Shown here in pieces: positions 8,569 through 17,201 of a DNA stretch of 50,406 nucleotides. Below the pieces are notes generated by a model. That model made no database searches. It saw nothing but the letters and a program-made list of their open reading frames with translations, and was not told the origin of the DNA. The stretch is from JAZLGI01 sp045616225 (GTDB lineage Bacteria > Spirochaetota > Spirochaetia > Sphaerochaetales > Sphaerochaetaceae). How positions within the stretch are numbered: the stretch's first letter is position 1; each line of letters begins with the position of its first letter. Location of the stretch: NCBI GenBank assembly GCA_045616225.1, contig JAZLGI010000078.1, forward strand, positions 1-50,406. The letters are read 5' to 3'. Made by a program: the position numbers and the translations under genes.

Positions 8569-9972
8569 CTGTTCGTTCAAGAGTCTCATTGCACGCTTTT
8601 CGTCAAAATCAACTGTAAGGTTTTTCTCTTGTGTAGGCAAAACAAGACCTGTTTTAGAGTCTTTTGCCCTTCTTAAATATTTTACATGAGTGTAGTACAA
8701 ATCTACTTTCTTGTTGTTTCTTCCCTTAGAAAACAATACTGCAAGGTTTGCCGCGTCCAGTAGTACCTGAAGAGGAACGGTTCTGTCTTTCTTGTTTTTT
8801 ATAAAAACATAACCTCCCGGAAAATCTCTTGTATGAAGCCAAAGGTCATTTCCTTTTGCATTATGCCTCAAAAGTTCATCATTTTCTTTTGCATTTCTTC
8901 CTATCAAAATTTCAAAACCACCGCTTATGCATCTTAGACCTACAGATGTTTCTGTTCTTTTAGGTTCTGAAGTTTTATCAAGAATGCTTTTCAGTTTTCT
9001 GATATCTACTTGCAAATCGTCTGACGGGGTGAGGGCTTTTTGAAATTTTAGTTCCAGTGATTCAAGTTGGCTTATTAACTTTTCTTTTTCTTCGCAGGCA
9101 TTCTCATAAGCCCCTTTTGCTTTCTGATAGCGGTTGTAATATTCTTCTACGTTTTGACCGCTGCTTAGGGCTTTGTTCAGTGAAATAGTCACAGAGCGGT
9201 TATTAACATAGTCTGTTACTGTTACAGAGCTGTCTCTGTGTTTTATAAGATAGGCATTTGCAGAAAGTAAATCTGCTTCATATTTGAATTGAAGATAATC
9301 TTTGTTTGACTCAATTGTTTTTTCCATACTTCTTATGGAATTTTTTATTTTTCCTGTTTCATGCTCTCGTAGAGTTTCAACAGATTTTCTGAGGTTTTCA
9401 AGAAGTTCATTGTTTTCAATCTCAGAGCATGTGGTTTCTATGAATTTGTTAAATGAGCCTTCGTGAGGGCGCACTTCATAATTGCCTGTGTCTTCTGTAC
9501 GTTTCTGAAGTATGAGTTTCTCGTGGCTTGTTTCGTCTCGGCCCGGACGGCGGAACATGAGGTCAAGTATGTTGTCTTCACTGTCTGTGACAATTATATT
9601 TGCTCCGTTTCCGCTGTAGAGTCTTATATAAATTTTCATTAATCTGTCGTGGTTGTTGAGTTCCCAAATGACAACTCTGTCAAAAGGAAGCTGTTTGCAG
9701 GACACAATTACAGACCCCTCTATGTTCTTTCTGGCAAATTGTTCAAAGCGTTGCAACTTTTTGGTTTTACTTATTTTCCCTTCATTTGATATAAGATGCA
9801 GTCTGGAGTTTGGAGTTCCTATTTCTGTGTAGAAATCATAGCGCCCTTTTTCTCTTGAATAGAGTTGCCATGTTATTGAGTGAAAAGAATTCTGAACTAC
9901 GTTTTGAATCTTTGAACCCTGGAGATTTGCTTCTTGTATTATGAGAGCTATTTCTTTCCAATTTAAAGACAT
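8563..9972 (-). CDS. rqcH: RqcH/NFACT ribosome-quality-control protein
   Basis: Homologue of RqcH (Rqc2/NEMF, also called FbpA), which binds obstructed 50S subunits and adds C-terminal alanine tails to stalled peptides. The NFACT-N domain carries 'FDRVVIWEL' with the Asp98-Arg99 pair corresponding to the D-R needed for tailing. A coiled coil occupies about residues 180-330 and the NFACT-R domain follows ('NDLWLHTRDFPGGYVFIKN'). At 469 residues it is about 100 shorter than typical Firmicute RqcH, suggesting a trimmed coiled coil or C-terminus. Its start overlaps the end of folC by 10 bp, so the two are probably co-transcribed from the folC promoter. AlaS, which supplies Ala-tRNA, lies elsewhere in the window. 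Confidence 0.9.
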   Translation of the reverse strand: MSLNWKEIALIIQEANLQGSKIQNVVQNSFHSITWQLYSREKGRYDFYTEIGTPNSRLHLISNEGKISKTKKLQRFEQFARKNIEGSVIVSCKQLPFDRVVIWELNNHDRLMKIYIRLYSGNGANIIVTDSEDNILDLMFRRPGRDETSHEKLILQKRTEDTGNYEVRPHEGSFNKFIETTCSEIENNELLENLRKSVETLREHETGKIKNSIRSMEKTIESNKDYLQFKYEADLLSANAYLIKHRDSSVTVTDYVNNRSVTISLNKALSSGQNVEEYYNRYQKAKGAYENACEEKEKLISQLESLELKFQKALTPSDDLQVDIRKLKSILDKTSEPKRTETSVGLRCISGGFEILIGRNAKENDELLRHNAKGNDLWLHTRDFPGGYVFIKNKKDRTVPLQVLLDAANLAVLFSKGRNNKKVDLYYTHVKYLRRAKDSKTGLVLPTQEKNLTVDFDEKRAMRLLNEQL

Positions 9973-11288
9973 AGAGCTTCCTTTATTTCTCCTGCAAGAT
10001 AGAAAGAGCCGCAGACTAAGACAGGACCGTTATCTTTGAGCGAAAAATCCAAAGCATCTTTTGCCTCTTCTTTTAGTTCTATGTTCTTCTCAGGAGCTTT
10101 TGACTTCAAATAATCAAATATTTCTTTTGGATTGCTTTTTTTGAAAGTCCCGGGACGTGCAACTGCTATTCTGTCAAAATTCTCAAGAATAAGGTCTCCC
10201 ATAGTTTTAAAATCTTTTCCTTTTGCACAACCGAATATGCAAGTTCCTGTCTTTCCGGGGTAGAGTATCCTGAATGTTTCAAGAAGTGACTTCATACTTT
10301 GAGGTGTGTGAGCACCGTCTATAAACAGGGGATTTTTCCAGTTTATTTTTTCCATTCTTCCGGGAAGGGAAGTGTTTTCCAATGCTTTCTCTGTAATTTG
10401 TTTTCTGTAAAGATTAAGAGTTCTTAAAACCAACAGTGCAACGGCACAGTTCTGAGCCTGAACTTTACCTTCCATTTTCAATATCAAATCTGCAGAAAAA
10501 CCATCTGTGAATTCTATGTGCGTTTTCTGCCCGTTTTCTGTTGAAACAGTGTCCAGAGATTCCAGCTTGTCTTTTAATTCAAAAATTTCTGAGTTTTGCG
10601 TTTTGGCTTCTTTCTCAAAAACTTTCATTGCATCTTCTTTTTGAAAGGAAATAAAACTTGGAGTATTTTTCTTGATTATTTTTGATTTCTCAACAGCTAT
10701 TTTTTCTATTGTGTCACCCAGTATTTCTGTATGTTCCAGTTCTATGGGAGTCAGAACGCTTGCAATTGGATTTATTACGTTGGTAGCATCAAGTCTGCCT
10801 CCAAGACCTGTTTCTATTACAGCAAAATCACAGTGAGCGTATTTAAAAAGAAGAAAAGCAAAAGCTGTGTACAGTTCAAATGTTGTAGGTATGTTTTCAC
10901 CTTCTTCATTGCAGAAACAAAAGTTTTGCATTTTGTCTGCAAGAAGGTTTCCTACTTCTATTAATATCCTATCCTCAAAGAATTTACCGCAAAGACTAAA
11001 ACGTTCTCTGTAATCACTTACATGAGGGGAAAGATATAGACCTGTTTTATATCCCAGAGCTTGAATTCCATTGGCAATATAACTTGCAGTAGATCCTTTT
11101 CCCTTACTTCCTGCAACATGGATGGACTTGAAACTTTCCTGAGGATTATCAAGAGTTTTGAGAATTGCAGACATTCTGTCCAAGCGGTATGTTCTTTTGT
11201 TATACAAACCTTTCTTACCTGTATCTTTTTCCAGGTTGGTGAAGTGCTCCATGTAGGAGATAACTTGCTCAAAAGTCTCAAACTGCAT
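9963..11288 (-). CDS. folC: folylpolyglutamate synthase / dihydrofolate synthase family
   Basis: Mur-ligase-like enzyme that adds glutamate to folates (and, in bifunctional members, to dihydropteroate). The 441 residues show the ATP-binding 'AGSKGKGSTASYIA' (residues about 59-72), 'LYLSPHVSDYRERF' (family SPHL...ERI), 'VIETGLGGRLDATNVI' and the later 'IDGAHTPQSM' (family DGAHNP). The ATG has no ribosome site. A TAAAAT hexamer ends 7 nt before it with TCGACA 17 bp further up, predicting a leaderless message. It is divergent from the acyl-CoA synthetase gene and overlaps rqcH by 10 bp. Whether it has both activities cannot be read. Confidence 0.94.
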   Translation of the reverse strand: MQFETFEQVISYMEHFTNLEKDTGKKGLYNKRTYRLDRMSAILKTLDNPQESFKSIHVAGSKGKGSTASYIANGIQALGYKTGLYLSPHVSDYRERFSLCGKFFEDRILIEVGNLLADKMQNFCFCNEEGENIPTTFELYTAFAFLLFKYAHCDFAVIETGLGGRLDATNVINPIASVLTPIELEHTEILGDTIEKIAVEKSKIIKKNTPSFISFQKEDAMKVFEKEAKTQNSEIFELKDKLESLDTVSTENGQKTHIEFTDGFSADLILKMEGKVQAQNCAVALLVLRTLNLYRKQITEKALENTSLPGRMEKINWKNPLFIDGAHTPQSMKSLLETFRILYPGKTGTCIFGCAKGKDFKTMGDLILENFDRIAVARPGTFKKSNPKEIFDYLKSKAPEKNIELKEEAKDALDFSLKDNGPVLVCGSFYLAGEIKEALCL

Positions 11289-11295
11289 GCATGAT

Positions 11296-11324
11296 ATTTT
11301 ACTTAAAACCGTATGTTGTGTCGA
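11296..11324 (-). promoter_or_regulatory. candidate leaderless promoter for folC
   Basis: Minus strand: -35 TCGACA (11319-11324, one mismatch to TTGACA), 17 bp spacer, -10 TAAAAT (11296-11301), then 7 nt to the ATG at 11288. No Shine-Dalgarno sequence is present. Confidence 0.5.
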
Positions 11325-11330
11325 GTTTGC

Positions 11331-11359
11331 TTGATGATATAACTATATTTTATTATTAT
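11331..11359 (+). promoter_or_regulatory. promoter for the acyl-CoA synthetase operon
   Basis: -35 TTGATG (11331-11336), 17 bp spacer, -10 TATTAT (11354-11359). The start site would be near 11366, just ahead of the GGAGA ribosome site of the gene starting at 11381. It lies back to back with the folC promoter. Confidence 0.5.
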
Positions 11360-11380
11360 CCTTATACGGAGAAAGTTTGT

Positions 11381-13111
11381 ATGAAGCCAAAATATGATCC
11401 TATGCCATGGAGATATCTTGATGAGTTCCGTGGCAAAGATTTTGAAGGACAGTGGCCTACACTGGTTCAGATGTTTGATATTACTGTCAAAAGATATCCT
11501 CAAAACAGATGTTATGAAGTGTTTTTGCCAAAACATGATGTCTATTCTTATCCTGAGGCTCAGGCTTATCAAAAGAAAATTGCTTCATATCTTTCTTCTC
11601 TGGGAGTTAAAAAAGGAGATGTCGTTGGCCTTACAGGAAAAAACAGTCCTGAATGGGCAATGGCTTATTTTGCAATTCTGAGAATTGGGGCAAGTGTTGC
11701 TCCTGTAGATATTTCTCTTACAGATGCAGAAATAGAGCATCTTCTTGATTTTGTACATATCAAAGGACTGTTTATTGACGGAGACAGATATGACAGAATT
11801 GGTCTGGATAACAAGTATGGCTTTAAGATTTCACTTGAAGAGAAAAATCATGAAAGTTCATATATTCTTAATCTCCCTGATTTAGATTGTTCTTATGAAG
11901 AGCCTTGCATTGATGATATAGCTGCTTATTTGTTTACAAGCGGAACAACAGGTACTCCAAAGGCTGTAATGCTCACTCATTCAAATCTTTCAATAAACGC
12001 ATATCAGGCAGTGAGCATTATGAATACATACCCAACAGAAGTTCTTTATGCAATTCTTCCTATTCACCATGCTTATACAATGCTTGCTGTTTTCCTTGAA
12101 GCAGTAGTCTGCGGAGCAAATCTTGTTTTTGGAAAGAGACTTTCAATTAACCAGATGTTAAAAGAAATGAAGATGGCAAAAGTAACGGTTCTCTTATTTG
12201 TTCCTATGGTTTACAACAAGCTTCTTGCCGCTCTTATGAAGGGCGTAGAATCAAAGGGTGAAACTTTAAAGTGGATTGTAGACCATCTTATGATTCGCTC
12301 GGGTTTCATCAAAGAACATTTTGGTTTTAATCCGGGCAAATTCTTTTTTTCATGGTTGTTGAAAAAAGCTTCTCTTAACACTGTAAGAATGTGTATTTCA
12401 GGAGGTGGTCCGCTTCCTCCGGAAACATTCAGAAAATTCAATGAGCTTGGTCTTGATTTTATTCAGGGGTACGGTCTTACAGAGTCCAGTCCTATTCTTA
12501 CTCTTAATCCTCCGTTTGATTACGAAGAAAAAAGTATAGGAAAACCCTTGCCTATGACAGAAATATCCTTTGGTCCAAAAGACAGTATGGGAAACGGAGA
12601 AATCCTTGCTCGCGGGCCTCAGGTTATGAAAGGGTATTACAATAATCCTGAAGCTACTGCAGAGGTTTTGGATTCAGATGGCTGGCTGCATACCGGAGAT
12701 GTTGGATATATGGATGACCGTGGATTCATTTATCTTACAGGAAGGGCAAAGAATATTATTGTTACAGAAGGTGGAAAGAATGTTTTTCCGGAAGAGATAG
12801 AAGACCATTTCCAGCTTTATGATGATGTTGAGCAAATATGTGTAATAGGATATGTCCAGGACAAGTCTTTATCTTCTGAAGGTGTTGCCGCCATTGTTTA
12901 TCCTTCGGAATCTTGTAGGAAGAGGTATGAAGGTAAGGATGAGGAACTGTATGAGCATATTTTTGACATTATCTCAAAAGTAAATAAAGATATTCTCCCT
13001 TACAAAAGAATAAGTAAATTAATAGTTGCATCTTCTCCAATGGAGATGACCAGTACAAAGAAAATCAGGCGTTTTGCAGTAAAAAAGCAATACGAGGAGC
13101 AATTAAGCTAA
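11381..13111 (+). CDS. long-chain fatty-acid--CoA ligase (AMP-forming)
   Basis: ANL-superfamily adenylating enzyme that activates a fatty acid as acyl-AMP and transfers it to CoA; membrane-associated in most bacteria. The 576 residues contain the P-loop-like A3 motif 'LFTSGTTGTPKAVMLTH', the A5 motif 'QGYGLTESSP', the A7 motif 'GWLHTGDVGYMD', 'YLTGRAKNIIVTEGGKNVFPEE' (A8 hinge, key residues GR.KN.I....G.N) and a C-terminal Lys in 'MTSTKKIRR' (A10). I begin at the ATG at 11381 because GGAGA precedes it at good spacing; an earlier in-frame ATG at 11291 lacks a ribosome site and would read through the promoter. First gene of an operon with yhbY, lon and a U32 gene. Chain-length preference is unknown. 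Confidence 0.9.
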   Translation: MKPKYDPMPWRYLDEFRGKDFEGQWPTLVQMFDITVKRYPQNRCYEVFLPKHDVYSYPEAQAYQKKIASYLSSLGVKKGDVVGLTGKNSPEWAMAYFAILRIGASVAPVDISLTDAEIEHLLDFVHIKGLFIDGDRYDRIGLDNKYGFKISLEEKNHESSYILNLPDLDCSYEEPCIDDIAAYLFTSGTTGTPKAVMLTHSNLSINAYQAVSIMNTYPTEVLYAILPIHHAYTMLAVFLEAVVCGANLVFGKRLSINQMLKEMKMAKVTVLLFVPMVYNKLLAALMKGVESKGETLKWIVDHLMIRSGFIKEHFGFNPGKFFFSWLLKKASLNTVRMCISGGGPLPPETFRKFNELGLDFIQGYGLTESSPILTLNPPFDYEEKSIGKPLPMTEISFGPKDSMGNGEILARGPQVMKGYYNNPEATAEVLDSDGWLHTGDVGYMDDRGFIYLTGRAKNIIVTEGGKNVFPEEIEDHFQLYDDVEQICVIGYVQDKSLSSEGVAAIVYPSESCRKRYEGKDEELYEHIFDIISKVNKDILPYKRISKLIVASSPMEMTSTKKIRRFAVKKQYEEQLS

Positions 13112-13410
13112 TGAACAGTAAATTTAGAGCAGCACTCAGAAGTCAGGCTCAAACCCTGTCTCCTGTAGTTATGGTTGGAAAAGAAGGTATCTCTGAAGGT
13201 GTCATAAATGCTCTTAACGAGGCCTTGGATATACATGAACTTGTGAAGGTGCGTTTTGAGAATCACAAGGAAAAAGTCAAAGAATTTTCATTTACTCTTG
13301 AACAATCAACATCCAGCATTCTTGTTGCAACAACAGGTTTTACATCTGTCTTTTACAGAAAGAATCCTGAGATTATGGCTTATAAAGCATTAGAACAGAG
13401 GTGTCGCTGA
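13111..13410 (+). CDS. yhbY: YhbY-family CRM-domain RNA-binding protein
   Basis: 99-residue single CRM domain. YhbY proteins associate with pre-50S ribosomal particles. Landmarks are 'LRSQAQTLSPVVMVGKEGIS' (family LR.xAH.L.PVV.iGk.GlT), 'NEALDIHELVKVRFE' (family L..HELIKvKv) and the closing 'TTGFTSVFYRKNP' (family iG....lYR...). The usual His of 'KAHxLKP' is Gln here. The ATG overlaps the preceding stop by one base (TAATG), so translation is coupled to the acyl-CoA synthetase; the 3' end reaches to just upstream of lon. Confidence 0.9.
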   Translation: MNSKFRAALRSQAQTLSPVVMVGKEGISEGVINALNEALDIHELVKVRFENHKEKVKEFSFTLEQSTSSILVATTGFTSVFYRKNPEIMAYKALEQRCR

Positions 13411-13412
13411 CA

Positions 13413-15938
13413 ATGGAAGAAAAAGATAATACACAGTTTCCGGAACATATTTTCATTATTCCAATGAGAGGTTGTCCTGTATTTCCAGGACTTTTAACCA
13501 CAATAGAGGTGTCAGATCCTCTTGATTTGGAAGTTGTTAAATACAGTGACAGGTATAACGGGTTTGGATTACTTTTGTTAAAGAATGAAGACAAAGGTGC
13601 AAAAGACCTTTCTGCAGAAGATTTCTACAGTGTAGGAACTTTTGTAAAGGTAAAGAATAAAGTAAATACAATTTACGGAACAAAAAGTCTTTATCTTGAT
13701 ACAATCTGCCGTTTTGAAGTGGAAGAGCTTTACTGTAACAAGGGCCTTGTCAGTGCAAAGGTACACTACATTAAAGAAGAACCTCTTGACGAATTGGAAG
13801 ACAGGGCATATTCAGAGGCTATAAAACATTCGCTTGCACTAAGGGATGACAGATCTATCCTGTCAGAGAACGTGAAATTCAATGCTACAAATATCCCTGA
13901 AGCTATAAGAATTGCAGACTACCTTGCAAGCACAATAGTAAAGAAAGAAAAGCAGCAGATATTCTTGGAAACTCTTGATCCTAAAAAGAGAATAATGATG
14001 CTTCTTAGTATTCTCAGAGATGACCTTAAAGTCCAACAGATGCAGGAAGAAATCAGAAGGAAGGTTTCAGGCAAGATTGATGCAAGACAAAGGGAGTATT
14101 TTCTCAGAGAGGAACTTAGAATAATAAAGAATCAATTGGAAAGTATAGGGGCTATGTCAGATGATGAAGTTTCAGAGCTTTCTGATGAAGATATAAAAAC
14201 TGCCGCTGCAAAACCAAGGAAAAAACTCATAGACAGACTCAGAGAACTTCATCTTACAGGTGAAGCTTATGAAACTGTTTTTAATGAATACTCAAAATTA
14301 CAGGGAATGGATACTGCAAACCCTGAGTATTCAAGCATTAGAAGTTATCTTGAGACTGTTGCAAATCTTCCATGGAATACATTCACAGAAGAAAAACTGT
14401 CAATAGAAAAGGCAAGAAAGATTCTTGAAAAAGACCATTACGGAATAAAAGACGTAAAGGATAGAATTATTGAGTTTTTGGCTGTAAGAAAGCTAAAAGA
14501 AGATACAAAAGGATCTATTATTTGTCTTGTAGGTCCTCCTGGAACGGGAAAAACATCTATAGGAGTATCTATTGCCAAAGCACTGAATAAGAAGTATTAC
14601 CGCTTCTCTGTAGGTGGAATGCGTGATGAGGCAGAAATTAAAGGTCATAGAAGAACTTACATAGGAAGTATGCCCGGTCAGATTATAAAAGGACTCAAAG
14701 TAACAAAAACAAAGAATCCTGTTTTTGTAATTGACGAAGTAGATAAGATGGCCTCTTCCAATCAGGGAGATCCTGCTTCTGCATTGTTGGAAGTGCTGGA
14801 TCCTGAGCAGAATACATCTTTCAGAGATCATTATCTTGATATTCCTTTTGATGTATCAAATGTTCTTTTCATTGTTACTGCAAATACTGTAGATACAATT
14901 CCAAGGCCTCTTTTAGACAGAATGGAGTGTATTGAATTAAGCGGATACACGTCAGATGAGAAACTCCATATAGGAAAAAAATATCTTGTACCAAAGAGCC
15001 TTGCCAAACATGGACTGAAAAAAACAGATATTAAATATTCAGATGCAATGCTGAGGAAAATTGCAGAAGAGTATGCCCGTGAAGCAGGAGTTAGAAACTT
15101 TGAAAAAGCCCTTGATAAGATCCATAGAAAACTTGCAACTGAAATTGTAATAGATGATGGTTTAAGAGCAAAAGGTGAGAATCCCGATACTCTCATGAAA
15201 AGACCTGTTGTAATAGATGAAGAGTTACTTCTCAAGTATCTTGGACAGCCTGTTTTCCATGAAGATGAAGTGATAAGAGCTGACAAAGTGGGAATGTCCG
15301 TTGGTTTGGCATGGACAAGCATGGGCGGTGATGTCCTTTCAATAGAGGCTCAGCATATTCCGGGAAAGGGTGAACTAAAGCTCACAGGTCAACTTGGAGA
15401 TGTAATGCAGGAATCTGCAAACATTGCTTTAAGCTATATAAAGAGTATAAGCAAGTCCCATGGAATTAATCTTTCCTGGTTTGAGAAAAATAATATTCAT
15501 CTTCACGTTCCTGAAGGAGCTACTCCAAAAGACGGACCTTCTGCCGGAATAACAATGGCAACGGCAATTTATTCTTTGGTAACCGGTCAGATTATGGCAA
15601 AAGATATGGCAATGACAGGTGAACTTTCCCTTTTGGGTAAGGTCATGCCAATTGGAGGACTCAAAGAAAAAGTTCTTGCAGCAAGAAGAAACAAGGTTAA
15701 GACAATTCTTATTCCAAAGTTTAATAAAAGAGACTTGGATAAACTGGAAGACAATGTAAAAGAAGGTATAGATTTTCATCTTGTTTCCGATATGGAAGAA
15801 GTTCTTTCTTTGGCTTTCCCTCAAGATAAATTTGCCTATTCAGATAAAAATGACTTGAACACAGAGCCGGAAATTGCTCTGGAAGAGAAATTGGCAAAGG
15901 CTGTAGCTACTGCTGTTGCTGCTGTATTAGGCAAGTGA
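13413..15938 (+). CDS. lon: ATP-dependent protease Lon
   Basis: AAA+ serine protease that degrades misfolded and regulatory proteins in the cytoplasm. With the ATG at 13413 the protein has 841 residues: N-terminal substrate-binding domain (about 10-200), coiled-coil linker, AAA+ module with Walker A 'GPPGTGKT' (374-381) and Walker B 'VFVIDEVDKM', then the protease domain with catalytic Ser710 in 'PKDGPSAGITMA' and the paired Lys in 'GGLKEK'. A GTG at 13401 would add four residues, but the GAGGTG ribosome site fits the ATG. It overlaps nothing but follows yhbY immediately, and a U32 gene follows after 7 bp. No HrcA/CIRCE-type site is visible nearby. Confidence 0.97.
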   Translation: MEEKDNTQFPEHIFIIPMRGCPVFPGLLTTIEVSDPLDLEVVKYSDRYNGFGLLLLKNEDKGAKDLSAEDFYSVGTFVKVKNKVNTIYGTKSLYLDTICRFEVEELYCNKGLVSAKVHYIKEEPLDELEDRAYSEAIKHSLALRDDRSILSENVKFNATNIPEAIRIADYLASTIVKKEKQQIFLETLDPKKRIMMLLSILRDDLKVQQMQEEIRRKVSGKIDARQREYFLREELRIIKNQLESIGAMSDDEVSELSDEDIKTAAAKPRKKLIDRLRELHLTGEAYETVFNEYSKLQGMDTANPEYSSIRSYLETVANLPWNTFTEEKLSIEKARKILEKDHYGIKDVKDRIIEFLAVRKLKEDTKGSIICLVGPPGTGKTSIGVSIAKALNKKYYRFSVGGMRDEAEIKGHRRTYIGSMPGQIIKGLKVTKTKNPVFVIDEVDKMASSNQGDPASALLEVLDPEQNTSFRDHYLDIPFDVSNVLFIVTANTVDTIPRPLLDRMECIELSGYTSDEKLHIGKKYLVPKSLAKHGLKKTDIKYSDAMLRKIAEEYAREAGVRNFEKALDKIHRKLATEIVIDDGLRAKGENPDTLMKRPVVIDEELLLKYLGQPVFHEDEVIRADKVGMSVGLAWTSMGGDVLSIEAQHIPGKGELKLTGQLGDVMQESANIALSYIKSISKSHGINLSWFEKNNIHLHVPEGATPKDGPSAGITMATAIYSLVTGQIMAKDMAMTGELSLLGKVMPIGGLKEKVLAARRNKVKTILIPKFNKRDLDKLEDNVKEGIDFHLVSDMEEVLSLAFPQDKFAYSDKNDLNTEPEIALEEKLAKAVATAVAAVLGK

Positions 15939-15945
15939 GGTTTTT

Positions 15946-16788
15946 GTGATAGAACTCAGCGTTCCTGTTTCTGATTTTGAAGCTTTTTCAAAAGCTTATG
16001 AATTGGGAGCAGATTCTGTATTTGTCTGTTTAAAAGGGTTTTCTCTGGGAACTTCCAGCGGTTCATTTACTTTACAGGAGATTGAACAGTTGGGAAAACT
16101 CAAACCTCAAGGGAAAAAACTGTACTGTGCAATTGATTGTTTATTTCATAATCCAAAGATAAGTGAACTTGATTCTGCATTGGAAAATTGCCGTTTTGAC
16201 TGCATAGATGCATTTATTATTTCAGACATTGGGATTCTATCTACAATTAGAAAGCATTTTCCAAATGTTGCCGTTCATCTTTCTTCTTTTGCAAATTGTC
16301 TGAACAACAACAGTGCAGAAATGTTCTCAAAACTTGGTGTGAACAGGATTATTCTGGGACATGAAGCAAATAAAGATGATATAAGCAGAATAGCAAATCA
16401 AAGGCATGATTTTGAAATAGAAGTACAGGTGTATGGTACAATGTGTATGTCATACAGTGGAAGAACTCTTTTGTCTACGCATTTTGAAAACTGCAAAGTT
16501 CCATCTTTAAAACTGGCTATTGAAGAAGAACAGAGAAAGGGTATGTTTTTCCCCATAGAAGAGAAAAACGGTTTTATTACGGTTCTTTCTTCCAAGGAAC
16601 TTAATCTGCTTGGAGAGTTGCAAACTCTTATTTCATGTGGAGTAAATGTTTTCAGAATAGAAAACCCTAATTCAGATTCTTCTTATCTTGAGAATGTTAT
16701 TCCTTTATTCAAACAAAGGGAAAGCTTGAATAACACTCAATGTACAGGTTTTTTTAATTCAAATGGGCCAATAGATTTCCAAAGCTGA
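15946..16788 (+). CDS. U32-family (TrhP/UbiU-like) protein, degenerate cysteine set
   Basis: 280 residues resembling the peptidase U32 superfamily, whose characterised members (TrhP, RlhA, UbiU/V) are Fe-S proteins used in RNA or ubiquinone hydroxylation. It has the N-terminal TIM-barrel pattern ('AYELGADSVFVCLKGFSLG'), 'LHHSSFANCLN-like' block, and the signature region 'EVQVYGTMCMSYSGRTLLS' with Cys167. The second Fe-S Cys of the usual CxxYSGRC is Thr174, and the later CxxxCR block is missing (Cys183 is displaced), so a normal cluster seems unlikely. It is also shorter than typical (400+). Start is GTG with GAGG 5-6 nt upstream. Last gene of the lon operon. Confidence 0.75.
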   Translation: MIELSVPVSDFEAFSKAYELGADSVFVCLKGFSLGTSSGSFTLQEIEQLGKLKPQGKKLYCAIDCLFHNPKISELDSALENCRFDCIDAFIISDIGILSTIRKHFPNVAVHLSSFANCLNNNSAEMFSKLGVNRIILGHEANKDDISRIANQRHDFEIEVQVYGTMCMSYSGRTLLSTHFENCKVPSLKLAIEEEQRKGMFFPIEEKNGFITVLSSKELNLLGELQTLISCGVNVFRIENPNSDSSYLENVIPLFKQRESLNNTQCTGFFNSNGPIDFQS

Positions 16789-16828
16789 TAAATATTGGTA
16801 TTTTTGTTGTTTTTTGGTTGTTTTCACT

Positions 16829-16856
16829 TTGCAACAGAGATTTGGTTTGGTAATAT
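16829..16856 (+). promoter_or_regulatory. promoter for the histone-like gene
   Basis: -35 TTGCAA (16829-16834), 16 bp spacer, -10 TAATAT (16851-16856). Start predicted near 16863, leaving a leader with a perfect GGAGGA ribosome site. Confidence 0.55.
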
Positions 16857-16887
16857 AGTTATATCTCGAACAATGGAGGAACTATAG

Positions 16888-17070
16888 ATGACAGTTCACG
16901 AACAGCTTGTTGATTTGTTCAACACTTATACACTTGAGTCTAAAAAGTTTGACGAAAAAGGTGTTAAAGCATCTGCAGCCAGAGCAAGAAAGGCTCTTGC
17001 TGAAATCTCTAAGCTTTGCAAGGTAAGAAGAGTAGAGATTCAGAATGCAAAGGCAGAAATGACAAAATAA
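16888..17070 (+). CDS. small Hc1/histone H1-like DNA-binding protein
   Basis: 60 residues, basic C-terminal half, no signal peptide. The pattern 'FDEKGVKASAARARKALAEISKLCKVRRVEIQNAK' (key residues KG.K.A..RARKAL.E..K......R.E) matches the short Hc1-like histone H1 family found in chlamydiae, bacteroidetes and spirochaetes, which are helical nucleoid-associated proteins. Its own strong-looking promoter, a GGAGGA ribosome site and an immediate intrinsic terminator make it a monocistronic, probably highly expressed unit, as expected for a nucleoid protein. DNA binding is inferred from family resemblance. Confidence 0.8.
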   Translation: MTVHEQLVDLFNTYTLESKKFDEKGVKASAARARKALAEISKLCKVRRVEIQNAKAEMTK

Positions 17071-17091
17071 TATCGGTTGCGATATGAAAGT

Positions 17092-17117
17092 GAGGGTGGA
17101 GACACCCTCTTTTTTTA
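17092..17117 (+). terminator. intrinsic terminator of the histone-like gene
   Basis: Perfect 7-bp stem GAGGGTG/CACCCTC (17092-17098 with 17103-17109), GAGA tetraloop, followed by seven T. Confidence 0.9.
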
Positions 17118-17137
17118 TTTCCATTTGAAAATACAGT

Positions 17138-17165
17138 TTGTTGCAAATTGTTGCATTTTTATACT
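17138..17165 (+). promoter_or_regulatory. promoter region of arcC with a TTGTTGCA direct repeat
   Basis: -35 TTGTTG (17138-17143), 16 bp spacer, -10 TATACT (17160-17165). The octamer TTGTTGCA occurs twice, at 17138-17145 and 17148-17155, overlapping the -35 box and spacer; the 10-bp period puts both copies on one face of the helix, as for a regulator site. Confidence 0.45.
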
Positions 17166-17201
17166 AGCCATAATAAAATGTACGCAATAAAGGAGAATAG
17201 A

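Noticed and set aside
14831..15322. 163-codon open frame on the minus strand inside lon
   Set aside because: It lies wholly opposite the conserved Lon AAA+/protease region, has no ribosome site, and its protein is low-complexity Ser/Phe sequence typical of an antisense shadow. The same applies to the minus frames at 15429-15824, 18553-18930 and 14493-14831.
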